A stretch of DNA of 64,000 nucleotides from positions 5,642,001-5,706,000 of the forward strand of contig CM069871.1 of NCBI GenBank assembly GCA_036172665.1. Reading direction: 5' to 3'. Shown one piece after another: positions 1 to 12,967 of the stretch. The stretch is from Prosopocoilus inquinatus (lineage: Eukaryota > Arthropoda > Insecta > Coleoptera > Lucanidae). How positions within the stretch are numbered: the first letter of the stretch is position 1; each line of letters opens with the position of its first letter. Below the pieces are notes generated by a model. The model was not told the origin of the DNA, ran no database searches, and saw nothing but the letters and a program-made list of their open reading frames with translations. The translations under genes and the position numbers were made by a program.

Positions 1-3000
1 ATAAAAGAGGAAACAAAATGGTGAGCGATCGAATGCATCAAAACAGATAATAAACTCAGATTGAGTAAAAAAAGAAGCAAAACACGATCATTTGTTAATT
101 AAAAAATAAAATGTTCATCAAATGAAAGATAAATTAATATAAATAAATTAAATTAAATCAAAATAAAAGACGATTGCTGATGAAGATAAGATGAAAGTAA
201 AAATTCTATAATACTTAGTCAAATCGAATTAAAAGCCCGCCCCTAAGGCCGCCACTGCACATTCTAAAAAACTATTTCTGTGGATAACAGTTACCAATAG
301 TGGAGTTTCATTTTATTAAGACCACAAAATATCTTCTTAAGTATACCCACCTAATTCAGTACAACGTAAAATACTGAAATTGTCACGGGGTTGGGGGGGG
401 GGGGGGGGGGGGGGCATCGACGACTTAGTTTTTCATGCAAATCAAAATTCATCGTTAAAGTTGTTTCCATACTTTTAAAAACTTTACGCGTCACGTTCTT
501 GTTATTATTTTTATTTTAATTACCTTGTTATTGATTTGTAGATAATTAAATTTAATAAATAATTTATTATGTACAACAATTTATAAGTTTTTATGCAAAA
601 TAATAATAATTGGTTTATTCTATATGTGCTTTAAAACAATGGCTGCTGCACCCTATCAAGAGGAAAATATAAAAAAAAAATATGACCGATAAGAGAAACG
701 ATGTCGTAAAAGCCTATAAGCAATTATAAAACCTATAAAAAGCTGCAATACCAACAGGTTTTTAAGCTGCGACACATTCACATTCAGAGGTGGACCTTTA
801 ACTCTGAGGGCCCTAGACTAACACTGTTTGGGGGCGTACTCTATTAGCCCAAGTTTTTGTATTATTAACAAATACGTCACGTGGGTTACAAGATTAATTG
901 AAGATCAAATAAATCTGAAAATGCAGACGACGCCAAATTCAGAAATTAAAAAAATTTTAACATTGTCATCCAAGTATCATAATAATTATAAAATTAATTA
1001 TAACAGTAAAAACTATAACTCATCATTATTCATAACAAGATTTCAGAAGAATTTAATGTTTATTATCTTGGCAAAATATGATACTTTCAGGGGTTCATTT
1101 TAATACAGGCTGATTCATAATAGGTAGTTTGAAAGTAAAGATGTTTTGGAATGAAAAAATTAAATAAAAATACGAAGCACAAATTAAATAAATAAATATT
1201 GTAATTTAAGAGTCCGCCTTGCTGATAAATAACGTGCCTTTCTTTTAAATTTCTCCTCGTGGTTGACCGTGAATTGTTGGTGATGAGCCAGCCTTAATTG
1301 ATCTGACGTATAAAATATCATGCAATTTGCTTTTGCTTTGTTAAGAAAAATTTGTAAAGAATGCACTTACCTGTCTAATAGTGAGTGTTTCATCTTATTC
1401 GAGTGAGCAGACTTGGCATTCGTCTTGGAGCTGTGTCCGTTAATAAATTTATGTCTCATTTAAATGAAACATAATATTGACTTTTCCCAGCGATGCATAA
1501 TTTATAAAACCGTGTACACATTGCATGTTGGATGGAGTTTTCCCCATGCAATTCTTCCCCCCCTCGTGCATGTTTCGTTCGGCCACACACTGACTTCGTA
1601 CGTGGAAAATAATAAACTGCGTCACCACACCCTTGTGCGAGTACGCCATCCTAATTACATCCCTTGACACATTTTATATTATAATTGCTGTTATCACTCC
1701 TCTTAATTAGGGAGTGTTCTGTCTCAACGGCGTTAGCCGGGGGGGCATTGGCTTAATGTAATTATTTTATTATCACGTGCGCCACACAGTGTGGCTGATG
1801 TTAATTTTTCATCCGCATCGATTCTTCCAAACCCCACCCCCCCAAAAACTTTGCTGCGACAAAGTAGAAGAAACTAATAATAACGCTTAATCCCAAAGTA
1901 CAGGCGATCGTTTCGCCGCCGAAGAGAAACTTAAAACTCAATCTGCCAATATTGAAGCGCCATCGGGGTGGGTACAACCAACGGTCCTCCTCGGCGTGTC
2001 TTCGACTCTAGGGAGACCTATCACTAGTTCATATCAAAAAAAGGGCATATTGCAAAGGGATTCGAAACAAGGAGAGGAGCGGCGAATTCGCCGCCGAATG
2101 ACTTGGCTTCGAAATAAAACGCCAATTGGGTTTTCTACATACGATTTTTATTTGATATTATCACAGTTAACACTTCTCTCCAACAAAACAATAACGTCAA
2201 ATATTCTTCGCTAATATATATGTTTTTTTTTTTTTGCAATAGTGATCTAATTAAAATCGTAACAAGCGAACATATACGTTATGAACAGGGAAAAGAATTC
2301 AGGCCACTTAGTGTTCAACGTTTTTTATTTTTACGCCACCTTTCCGCGGCTCCGATGCATCGAATTGTTATTGAGTAGGAGGGGAAGGGAAGAGATTATT
2401 ATAGACGAGGCTAATAACTAAATTTTCGTATTGTTCGTGGAACAAGTGGCCCGAATTCCTTTCCCTAGTTATGATGAATTCGCAAAACGATACTTTCCAA
2501 CACACACGCGCCATTTATAAACAAACGGGTGCTACAGGCCTAAACAAAATAGCATCAAATTACATTCTGGATCGATTTATAAAATTACATGTATGAATTA
2601 ATTCTATAGTTATAGAATTGATTCCTTAATTGATCAGTCGTGATCACACTTCGCATTACATGTATGTATATACAGAACATCATTTGTATGACACCTTGTA
2701 GCTGTTTGCGCTATATTAAACAGAGGTATAATAAAAGAAGGAATCAAAGCATTTTTTTTTTTTTTGAAGACGAACAGAAACATAAAGGCCACAACATGAA
2801 AAAAAAACGAAATAGTTCAGGATCTTCTCTAAAAACAATTGATAATTATACTTGAACAAGTTTCCAAGTCGATTTCTAGCTCACACGTGGGCAGATAGTA
2901 CTATACTATACAGTCATGCTTTTTAGCAAACGTGGGTCTTAGTATATCTACTATCCGACGATAAGAATGAATCTAGTAACAAACAAAAGTGATCTTATAG

Positions 3001-3374
3001 AAGTTATGAAAAAAGTTACGCTTGTCATTGGCTGTTGTTTGTGATTAGCGCGCAGCTAATATCGCCGAGAAAGGGGATGTACCCCCTCATTGGCTGTTGT
3101 GGTTAGTGTGCAATTCACATCGCGATGAAAGGGAATGTGCCCCATCATATTCCCCTACCATGCCCACATCTGCCTTTTAGTATTGTCTCCCCCCTCCTAA
3201 TGCAACTATGACAGACAGGTAAACTGACAAGCAAGCGAGCAACACAATTATGAAACAGTATTCAACACGTGCTTGTTTACCTTTTAGATCGCGAGGCAAT
3301 TTTCTTTTTTCTTTTTTAGAAAAAACACATTACTTAAAAGCATGACCATAATCGTACTTGCGGTAAATCTAATG
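1..3374. other. A+T-rich noncoding stretch
   Basis: No supported gene. It holds a run of 22 G at 393-414 and an imperfect two-copy repeat of about 64 bases (about 3027-3150), each copy starting with CATTGGCTGTTGT. Short open frames here lack recognisable domains and codon character. If the Beat gene's last exon is in the window it would have to be on the minus strand between here and 10148, but I found no convincing candidate. Confidence 0.6.
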
Positions 3375-3783
3375 TACAGGGTGAGTCACCACGATTGGAA
3401 CAAGCCTCGTTAACAAGTGGGGGAGATGCCATCGAACAAAAAAAATCAGAAATTACTACCCCTAAGTACACATCTTTTTTTTAATTGGGAAGTTTAGGAA
3501 TTTAGAATTTACTTTTGCAAAAAATTCATGGTCATTTATTAGGAGTATTATTTTTTTTTTTGAAATAATAATTGGCGACAATTTGGAGTCAAAGGTCAAC
3601 GAGCTCACGAACACATGATTACAGGTGTGGGTTCTAAAAGAGAGACGCTATTGCACACGTGTTCGATCACGTTCAGATATTAAACTGGATTTTCGTTTAA
3701 AAAAAAAATACTGTTACGTTTTCTTACGTGACGGTGGCCAGCTGCTACTTTACGGTACCACTATCCTAGAAAACCAGGGCTTA

Positions 3784-5060
3784 AATAACTTCTCACTTTT
3801 TTGGAAGTATTCTTCTTTTTTTCCTTCCCTCCTTTTCCTAAGGATTATTAAACACCAAAAAAAAAAAAAATTTGGTGTGTCTAAAGCTCTTTCTTTCCAA
3901 TCGTGCGCTCCAATTCTCCCTAAGCCACTCCTAATCGCCTGTATTTGTTTTTGGACAAGGGTTATTGTTCACAAAAAAAAAATCGTCTCTTCTGGTTTTG
4001 GTCCAATGAAAGCTCTTTCTCCAGTCGTAATTATCTCTAAGCCACTCCTAGTTCTTTTTGGACGACGCCATTTTTCACTGCCTTCTTTGTCTGGGGATTA
4101 TTGCACACAAAAAGAAAACGTTTCTTCTCATTTTGGTCCATGGAAAGCTTTTTCTCTGCTCGTAATTCTCTCTAAGTCACTCCCAATTTTTTTACCGTCT
4201 TCTTCTTTCCTTCCCTTCTCTTCTTAAGGGTTATTATATTAAAAACCATTATTCTTATTTTGGCCTATCGAAAACTCTATCTCTCCAGTCGTGCAATTAA
4301 ATTCTCTCTGAGCCACTCCTCCTTCCTGCACTTAAATTCTCTCTAAGCCACTCCTATTGCCTTTACTTATTCCTGGATGTCTCCTTCTTTCCTTCCCTTC
4401 TTTTCCCAATGGTTATTATGTACAAACAATTGTTTTTTCTCATTCTTGTCTAGCCAAACTTCCTCTTTCCAGTCGTTTACTCCATTTCTCGCTAAGCCAC
4501 TTATAATTGCTTCTGCTTCTTTTTGGACGTCCTTCTTCCCTTTTCCCAAGGGTTATTATGCACAATTTTGTTTTGTTTTGCATCATCATTTCGGGCTCTC
4601 TCTCCAGGCGTGCATGCCAATTCTCTCTATGTCACTCCTAATTGCCTCTACTTCTTTTTTTCTCTCCTACCCTTCTTTGCCTAAAGATTATTATGCACAA
4701 AAAAAATACTTCTTCTCATTTTGGTCTATTACTCAAAGCTCCTTCTCTCCAGCTGTCCATTCCCATTATTCTTTTTAAGCGTCTGCTTCTTTTTGGACGT
4801 ATCCTCTTTTCCTTCTCTCCTTTTCCCAAGGATTATTATGCCAATTCTCTCTACTTCTTTTCTTATTTCCTCCTCTCTTTTTTCCAAGGGTTATTATGCA
4901 GAAAAATTATTTCTTCTCATGTTGGCCTATTATCCAAAGCTCTTTCTTTCCAATCGTCCGCTCCAATTATTCTTTTTTAAGCGCCTGCTTTCTTTTTGGT
5001 TGTCTCCGTCTTTCCTTCCCTCACTTTTCTATCTGTGGACATTGCCCTACCTTTTCTCCT
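3784..5060. repeat. Pyrimidine-rich tandem array, units about 115-150 bases
   Basis: A phrase like TCTCTAAGCCACTCCTAAT recurs at about 3918, 4034, 4164, 4305, 4340, 4488 and 4624. Each is followed by TTTTTGGACG, a C/T-rich block, AAGGGTTATTATGCACA and an A-run. Units are degenerate and vary in length. Long open frames on the plus strand here are products of the repeat and are not annotated as genes. Confidence 0.8.
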
Positions 5061-5569
5061 TAAACTCGGCGTTTCAAATCGCTCCAAATTAGTTACTGAT
5101 ATATGTATATTTATTACCAACGGCTCATTTCTGTTGACCTAATTATTTCTTCATGTGCTGCTTTTCTTCTTGCTTTCTCGCATCTGTAGAAATTGCTTCC
5201 TCCTTCATCTTTCCGGAAATTTTCATGCAAATACAAACAACGTGAACGTGTCTCCGAAATAATTGTTATCGTTGAAGTTGGCAAGCATTGATTTTGGTGA
5301 TCAGTTGGAGAGGAAAGCTTCCTCCACGAAACGATCCCCGTTGAGACGAGATTATGATGAACGTCATTGGATGTTATTAAAAACGAAATTTCATAGATAC
5401 CGGCATCATCCTCGTTCAGTTGCCATGAGGAGGAAAAAAGGGACAGTGAACCCCAGAAATAATTTCAGATTTGGCATTAAGGTTTGTGCTGGAACGAACT
5501 TTTTCCAGGGCACATTTGGAGGAAATTAAACTTTTAAATGAGCATATGAGCATGTGAATGTGAATGAAG

Positions 5570-6700
5570 GACGTAGCAACAAAATGAATGGCCCGAAAGA
5601 AAGAGATGGTATTTAGGTGGCTGAAAGCTCACCAATTACCCTTGAAGATGTATCAGATGTAAAGATCTGAGGAAAATTCCGCTTTAAAATCGACAGAGTG
5701 AACTGAAACTTACCGAAGGGATAGGAAAATGCTAATTCTCATGCGGAATCCAAGGAAGCTTCAAGGGAAGTGATTTGGTTTGGGCTGGAATTTTTAGAAG
5801 ATGTTTGGGGGAAACGAAAGTTTCTAAACGATCATGTTTATGCAGGACGTAGCATTAAAATGACGGCGGCGCGGAAGAAAGACATTTAGATGGTTGAAAG
5901 CTCACCAACCATTGAGGAAGTATGAAATGTGAAGATCTGAGCAAAATTTCGCTTTAAAGTCGACAGACTGAACTGGAACTTACAGAAGGGATAAGTAAAT
6001 GCTAATTCCCAAGGGGAAGGGATGTGATTTAGTTCACCAATCCTTGAGGAAGTATCAAAATGTGAAGATCTGAGAAAAATTTCGCTTTAAAGTCGACAGA
6101 TTGAACTGGAACTTACAGAAGGGATAAGTAAATGCTAATTCCCAAGGGGAAGAGATGTGATTTAGTTTACCAAGCCTTGAGGAAGTATCAAAATGTGAAG
6201 AACCGAAAAAAATTTTGTTTTAAACTCAACCGACTGAACTGGAACTTACAGACGGGACAAGTAAATGCTAATTCCCAAGAGGAAGGGATGTGATTTGGTT
6301 CACCAACCCTTGGGGAAGTATCAAAATGTGAAGATCTGAGAAAAATTTCGCTTCAAAGACGACAGTCCGAACTGGAACTTACAAAAGGAATAAGTAAATG
6401 CTAATCCTCAAGTGGAATGCAAAGAAGCTTCAAGGGATGAGATTTGATTTGGGCTGGAATTTTTAGAAGATGTTTGGTGGAAACAAAACTTCCTAAACGA
6501 ACATGTTTATGAAGGATGTAACACCAAAATGATGACAAGGCGAAAGGAAAACATAATATTTAGATGGTTGAAAGCTCACCAAACATTGGGAAAGTATCAA
6601 AATATGAAGATCTGAGAAAAATTTCGACGACATAGTGAACTGGAACTCGCAGAAGGGATGAGTGATGCAAATTTGAATACGAAATGCAAGGAAGCCTCAA
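5570..6700. repeat. Minisatellite-like array, core unit about 131-137 bases
   Basis: Units contain GTGAAGATCTGAGAAAAATT, then CGCTTTAAAGTCGACAG, GAACTGGAACTTACAGAAGG and ATAAGTAAATGCTAATTCCC. The core recurs near 5655, 5930, 6062, 6197, 6330 and 6605. Some units carry an extra block (AATTTTTAGAAGATGTTTGG, about 5790 and 6449) and are about 280 bases long. It lies inside the 3377-6988 element but shares no unit with the first array. Confidence 0.8.
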
Positions 6701-6990
6701 GGAATGTGATATTCTGAAGAAAGAGGAGATAGTAGATAGCTCGAAGATATGAATCAGGTGTGGAGGTTTTATGCGTTCTTCTCTTATTTTTGATGACGTA
6801 GGCAGAGTTAATTAATGAAACGTGCAAGTATGGTTAAAAGAGACACAGATACAATCCAGGACACTTTTCTTCCTAAAATTCTTGCTTCTTTTAGTTCAAC
6901 AGTTCAAGGAGCACCATAGTATGTATAGTGTATAAGTTTTGTAGACGCAGTAACTCTGTTCTTGTTCCACTTGTTATGACTCACTCTGTA

Positions 6991-8399
6991 TGCTCAGTTT
7001 AAAATCAGACGATAGTTTTATGAAGTATACAAACTGTGAATGTGTGAGAACTTAAAATGAAGTAAAATGAAGTGTTGTGTTGCCCAGAATTGCTATGTAT
7101 TCAAATACTCTTGCAAGATGTTAAAAAATTATAAAAGTTATTAAAGTGACTGTTTTTACTAATTATATAAATTTTATTTTATTTAATTAAAAAATTTATA
7201 AGAGGAATTGAAAACGTTTTGTGAAATTTCATAATCTAGCTTTAAGTTATAAATTAATACAGCGTGACAATAAGCCGATCAATATGAATGTCCTATGCGT
7301 GGCAATTGGGATTCTGTTTATACCAATTAATTAAGATGATAACCATTAATAATTCTAAGTAACAAATTGGGTATTTACATAAAGCTTAGCGCCCGGGTGT
7401 AACCATTCGAACGCGTTATTATCTTTCCGCCTTTGACGCATGGACGCCGCTGTAATTGAAAATGATTATCAGGCCACACGAAGGGCTTTCCGAGGCGGGC
7501 GGCGGGTGGAGGCGGCGACGACGTAATTTTCGAACAACGTAATCAGTTTGTTGACACGAACAGATAGAGCAAGAAATCTGTAAAAACCGCAAGCTCTAAA
7601 CAACACAGGACAAAAAGCCCAGGACTCGAGAAATATGCTTCCCCCTGACGGAACACAAGAGAACGTATTTTACACCGCCCCAAAGAAGAAAAAAAAACTT
7701 ATTGTAATTTCCGAACGGGTTTGCAACATTTTAAAGGAACGATAAATTCCGGGGTTCCAAATGATCCTGTAAAACGTGCTAATTGCCCCGAAGCTTCTAA
7801 GTTAATCTTAACTATTAATTAAAAACAACCAGTTCAACGTAATTATCTGAATTACGGCGCAAGTTGGGAGAGAACTCGCAGAGTCTACTGCGCTCACTGA
7901 AAAGAAGAACATTCGAATTTAGTTTGTACATTTAAATTAGTTTGAAACAGATTTATATTTTATAGATTAATTAGTCAAACAGACAACAAACTACGTATAG
8001 ATGTACCAAAATGTCGTAAAAGAGGGCCATATAAGTCGTAAAAAAGAATTCATGTACAGCGTTACAAAAAAAAAGAAAATTATTCCAAACCAATTTGCTT
8101 AAATTCATCTTTCATAAAAAAAAAACGCTTCTTACGTGAAGAAAACAAATTTTATTTGACGTTTAGTCATGTTATAATGACGTTGGTTTAAGACTAAGAA
8201 AGTAGGGTTAAATATTTTCTGATGACGAGGCTCCAAATAGGACTGCTTTTGAGAATTTCCATTTTACCACTTTCTTACCAAATAACAAACACTTAACCAG
8301 ATGTGGTTCTATTGCTTTTTGTTTTGATTGGTGAACTAAAATTGATAATGACATCATAGTTTACTTAAATGCAATTGGGAAATGTGTTTCTAACATCCA
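6991..8399. other. Noncoding stretch, no gene seen
   Basis: Mostly A+T-rich with one GC-richer island at about 7390-7530 (several CG-rich runs, including GGCGGGCGGCGGGTGGAGG). The island has no open frame with recognisable domains. It could be a conserved noncoding or regulatory segment, but nothing in the sequence proves that. Confidence 0.5.
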
Positions 8400-9690
8400 A
8401 GGTTACAAAAGACTTGAAATTGCTTTCCTGGACATGACAATGTCATCCTGACCTCAATTTGGATTGTTGGATTAGACCTCCAGATCTTTTATTTACTTCC
8501 TCCAGTGACTTCTGTCTTCTGGTTCATTCTCCAGATGCCTTTTCTCAATTGGGAAACATACGTTCAATCAAAAGACTTTAAGAAGGTGTAGATGTACTTC
8601 TTTACAACGCCTTAGCCTATTGCAATCTTCTCCTCAAAGACTTCTTCCAACTGCTACGTTCTTTAGATGTTTCTTCAAAAGCATTCTCATTCATTGTTTT
8701 CATAATCCAATCCATTCATCTGGATGTTTCTTTCTTACTTCGTTTAATGAGACATAATAATAATGAAGAGGAAACTACATCTTCAGCTTTACTTCTTCCC
8801 TCCTTCCTCCAGATCTATTTATTTCCTACGGGGACATCGTCCTTCTGGTCCATTCTTTCTTCAAATTGGATATTTACACCTTGACCTAGCGCGATCTCCT
8901 CCCCAAGAACTTCATTCATCTAGTTTGTACTCCAGATGACCTTTCAAAACCAAACTCGTTCATTATTTTTATACATACTTCATTCATCTCTTATTTCGTT
9001 TAAGATGACATAATAATGAAGAGGAAACTACATCTTTAGCTTTCCTTCTTCTCTTATTGGATTGGACTCCCGATCTATTGACTTCGTCGGGGGTGCTTCT
9101 TCCTTCTGGTCCATTCTCCAGATGACTTTCCCCAATTTGGAAATACGCTGACGAAAAGAGTGAGTCTGATCGGAAGACTTTTGTTTTGGAAGGCTTAGGT
9201 GTCTTTATTTACAACACCTCCATCTCAAAGACTTCTTTCGTCTGGTCCGTTCTCCAAATGACTTTCCAAAACCATTCTCATTAAATATTTTTGTACAAGA
9301 TCCGTTCATCTGCATGTTTCTTTCTTATTTCGTTTAAGGAGATCTAATAATGAAGGGCAAATTGCATTTTTAGCTTTCCTCCGTCTCTTATTGGATTAGA
9401 CCTCCAGATCTATTGATTTCCTTCCTTCTGGGCTTCCTCCTTATGGTCTACTCTCCCTCATTTGGAAGTATACTAAATTAAAAAGCGAGTCTGATCGGAA
9501 GACTTCTATAAGGCGAAGCTGTCTTTCTTTACGACACCTTGACTTAATTGCAGTCTCCTCCTCAAGGAGTTCGTTCATCTGGTTTCGTTTCTAGATGAAT
9601 TTTCAAAACCAATTTCGTTCATTGGATATTGCTTTTTCACTTCATTCTGTGACATTCAAGTTGCAGATTCTTCTAACCTTGCCCCTTTAT
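8400..9690. repeat. Degenerate tandem repeat, units about 270-340 bases
   Basis: Recurring phrases are TTGGATTAGACCTCCAGATC (about 8467, 9052, 9393), CTTCTGGTCCATTCTCCAGA, TTTCGTTTAAGGAGATCTAA and AATAATGAAGAGGAAACTAC. Roughly four decayed units are visible. Related phrases (AATAATGAAGAGGAAACTAG) appear again at about 12600 inside the large intron, so this family is dispersed as well as tandem. Confidence 0.65.
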
Positions 9691-10148
9691 GGATTTCACT
9701 TTTTTCTTTTTGGTTGGATTTGAACAATCTTCCGTTTAAGCAATCCTTCCAGAGTACCGAATAGATCTGATTGCTTTCCCTCTTATAAACCTAACTTGGG
9801 CTTTATGGATTCCTAAAATTCAGTATAATGGGATTGAAGTGTAGATGAATTTGTGGGGTAAAAATTTTTTTTTTTTGGATTCATCACTTCCCAGTTCCTA
9901 ATTTTCTAGCGTAAGTTGCCCAAATTCCCGTATAATTCCGGTTAGGATTTGGCACCACAAATTCAATTCAAAAGCTTTAAATCTATTCAATGGTCCGTCG
10001 GAATCATTGCAGAAAATGAAAACAAACGCTTCCGTAATTTCGCACGATTAATGGCCCCCGGCTTGTATTATACAACTCACCGTTAACGTTTTACACTATC
10101 AAATAAATAAATGTAGACTGTCAGACCGCAACATTGATAAATACAAAC

Positions 10149-10344
10149 CTCTCTCGGGGACGGGATGTCGTGCGCTGACCAGTTCTAACTCAGCTTTCTT
10201 CGTGTAATGCGCCACCTGCGCCACACAACCCAGAATTAATCGTCCTTCCTTAAAGTGGAACTCCGCCAGCGTCAGGGTGACCGTTAAATCGCTCCAAGCA
10301 GGCTCGGAAGGTTTTTTCAGGGACGTCGGGTCCGTCCTGGAGAT
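10149..10344 (-). CDS. beat: Beat-like protein, exon with second half of Ig domain 2
   Basis: The acceptor is a pyrimidine-rich tract ending TTTCCTTTCAG just above 10344; the donor is GTTTGT at 10148. The exon is 196 nt, entering in phase 0 and leaving with one base of the next codon. It encodes 65 residues beginning ISRTDPTS. The Ig2 F-strand region is LILGCVAQVAHY (the Cys is residue 40 of the exon), followed by KKAELELVSARHPVPER. This closes the disulfide with the Cys in the preceding exon. A C-terminal exon must follow at lower coordinates; none was recognised, so the protein is incomplete here. The Beat assignment rests on the joined exon chain; subfamily is not certain. Confidence 0.85.
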
Positions 10345-10413
10345 CTGAAAGGAAAGAAGAGACGAGAGACGTGGTCGGAAATGTATTTCAACCGATTGGG
10401 CCGGGGGGTTTAC
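10345..10413 (-). other. 69-nt intron, stop-free and frame-preserving
   Basis: Donor GTAAAC and a polypyrimidine tract ending CAG bound a 69-nt intron between the two halves of Beat Ig2. Its length is a multiple of three, it starts between codons and has no stop, so the unspliced form would still be open and would insert 23 residues. The spliced join NNQT-ISRTD gives a more normal Ig spacing, so I treat it as an intron, possibly retained in some transcripts. Confidence 0.7.
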
Positions 10414-10547
10414 CGTCTGGTTATTTAAAGTTATTCTCAGAAGTGCTTGCGGTTTCGATGGCGGAGAGGAACAGTTCGCCTGTAATGTATGGCCGTAGTC
10501 TAACGGTTCATGCCCCACGCTAATTGTTGGCGGGCTTTCCGGCAATT
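10414..10547 (-). CDS. beat: Beat-like protein, exon with first half of Ig domain 2
   Basis: The acceptor ATCTTTGCAG lies just above 10547; the donor GTAAAC is at 10413. The exon has 134 nt, the first two completing a codon begun in the exon at 40085-40229. The join across the long intron makes MLIVQLPESPPTIS, the normal linker from Ig1 to Ig2 in this family. Then come YGHTLQANCSSPPSKPQ (B-strand Cys at residue 25 after the split codon) and LLRITLNNQT. An N-rich turn and NCS form a possible N-glycosylation site. It is separated from the previous exon by about 29.5 kb and from the next by 69 nt. Confidence 0.88.
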
Positions 10548-12967
10548 CTGCAAAGATAATAAAACCCCAATTAGTTATCGCTTTGCCGCATCTTTGAAAA
10601 TTAAATGAACTATGTATCTCCAAGCGATCTACCCCTATGCTCTCGTACATTTAATCCCACCAAAAAATATTTTGCTTAACAGGAAAACGCGGATGTGTTC
10701 AAAGAAGCTCATTTGCACATCAAGGACCATTTCGGAAATCAATTCCTGTTACGTTTATAACTAGATTCCGTAAAGAAAAATAAAGAGGAACAGCCTCTGG
10801 GGCGTTCTGAAAAGTATCAAGTATCTTAATTGTGCCTCGGAAAAACTGTTCTGTGTGCATGGAGTTGTCACGTAAAACGCCATTCTCCGAGAGATGCCGA
10901 ACCAATAAATTTCCCACTGTAACGAGCTGTTTAAGTGACAGAGCCCTCCTAAACAGGGAACGGTGCGGCGATAAATCTTAGTCGCATTTATTTATTGTTT
11001 CAGTAATACATTGAATTGTTATCGTCTCATAAATTTCAAACTCAGCTGGCAACGCACGTAACGTATTCAACATATTATAAAGCAGGGCGAGTTATTAATC
11101 ATTTTGCAGCTTATTACCGAGATAACCCCCCCAACACACCTCCCTCATGCCCGAATAAGTGCCGGCGGCGACAAAATTTTCCTCAGCTCGCTACCTTTAA
11201 ATGAAAGCAGACGAAGATTTATCTGTTTTAAGGGATTCCATTATCGAAATTGTTTACCGAGAGATAAGTAATTGTAAAAAATATATATGACTAATATCGT
11301 TGTATCATTGGCGGTTGTTAATTGGTATGAAGGGCATTAATTGGGTAAGGTCGCCCTGTTTGAAGACGCTAAAAGTAGTCTTCTTCTTCTTCTCTTCGAA
11401 GTCATCTTCTATTTCTTAAGGAATAGTCAACTAGCGTGTTGGTGTCTTTTCATTTAATCGTTTATTCCTGAAGATTACCTTCAAAATTGATCTTTCGTTC
11501 TTCCTTAATTTGAGGTTTTGCTTTTCGTCCACTCTAAATAAATCAAAATCCTTTGAGGGTTGAACAGTGAACGACATTTTCTCAACCAAAAGAAAAATGG
11601 AAATCAAGTAAGTGCCAACGAGAAGAAGAAAGTAGAAGAAGTCTTCATTCTAGTTGCCTGAAAATCACTTAGTAAGTCTAACAATCGTGCCTTCGTGCGC
11701 TTCATAGCTGTTCCTAAAACCATCTCCTAATCATCTCTTTTCCCTCCATTCGATTTAAATTGGGATTTCTTTTGGAGTGGAGCAAAAACACAAATCTATT
11801 TCCAATTGCCTTCCAGAAGAAAAAAAATTAAAAAAAAAAAATTATTTAGTTAAGTGAGCTGAGTTTGTCAGTTTGGCGGTAAATAACCTCGACACCTTGA
11901 CCTTTTCTTGACCTCATTCGATTAATCAGTTGTTCCTTTGTCTCTTTGAAAATTCTTTTAAAGATCTTCACCTTTCTTTACGTTTTGATATTGCGCCTGT
12001 TTCACGTACGCAAAATCTGTTTGAGTTGGCCAAAACATTCGAAATTTTTGAAAGAAAAAAATTCGATCGGCGTCAGCCGCCAGAATGAGAAGAAATAAAA
12101 GAAAATCAACTTCTTGGTATTCAGTTAATCAGTTGCCATTGGAGGTCGCCTTTAAAACTATTTTCCACGCCAACTTCTTCTTTGTTTCCAAATTTTCTTT
12201 CCTACTCAACATTTACAGAAAAAAATAATCAAATCCTCTTCACAAAAAATTGAAATTATAAAATGCCAATCAAGAAGAAGAAAAAGTAGAAGAATAAGAA
12301 GAAGAAGATATAGAGTAAAACATCAGACTGTCTTTTCTTCATTCTCTTGGCCTTCAATCTTCTTATTTGATGGAGAGAATTGTGTCTATCCTCGTTTTCT
12401 TCGGTTTAATTAGAATAAAAAAGAGAAAAAGAGACCGTTGGTTTCGATTTCGATTGGTGAATGGAAAAATTGCAAACGTTGAAGACACGCCAAAATTTAC
12501 ACCAAATTACTAACCATCTTCGCCCCAAAAAATTATTAAACATAATTATGTCATCCTGGAAGATGCAGGAGATTTGAACGTGGTTTCAAATTGGAAACAA
12601 TAATGAAGAGGAAACTAGATCTAAAGGAAAGAGAAAAGGAAAAGAGGACCTTAAGAAACTTAATGGGAAATTAAAGACGTACCCTTTTTACCAAATTACT
12701 AATCACCTTCATCCCCTAACAAAATCACTTTTTTGGTCTAAGACCTTTTGAAAATGGTTTTTCCAACGTTCAGGGTTTTTTTAAAGATTTGGAATTGCTC
12801 TTTAGGACGTGAAACGTCATCCCGGAAGATGAAAGAGATTTTTAACGAAGGGGAAACTCAATTTGGAAACTTAACAAAGAAGAGGACACTAGATCTAAAA
12901 GAAAAAGCAAAGGAAAAGAAGCACATTGGTTTCGATCAGTTCTATCCAAGTATTTGGGGCAAGCTTT
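10548..12967. other. Intronic stretch without recognised gene
   Basis: From about 11370 on it is rich in CTTCTT and GAAGAA runs and contains degenerate pieces of the 8400-9690 repeat family (for example near 12520-12880: ACCAAATTACTAA twice, and AATAATGAAGAGGAAACTAG). The open frames at 10720-10917 (minus) and 11016-11204 (plus) show no domain and are not supported. Confidence 0.5.

Larger units (their letters stand above)
3377..6988. mobile_element. TIR-bounded non-autonomous element carrying two tandem arrays
   Basis: The left end reads TA then CAGGGTGAGTCACCACGAT. The right end, read on the other strand, starts TA then CAGAGTGAGTCATAACAAG. The two ends agree at about 25 of 30 positions, forming terminal inverted repeats with TA at each outer border (3375-3376 and 6989-6990), as expected for a Tc1/mariner-type insertion. 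The 3.6-kb interior has no transposase; it is mostly two unrelated tandem arrays (3784-5060 and 5570-6700). The TIR match is direct observation; the superfamily is inferred from TA and the ACAGGGTG-type end. The alternative is chance pairing of two independent ends. Confidence 0.6.

Noticed and set aside
3625..5092. Overlapping plus frames of 100-200 codons rich in Phe, Ser and Leu
   Set aside because: They lie in a pyrimidine-rich tandem array, in several frames, with no conserved domain.
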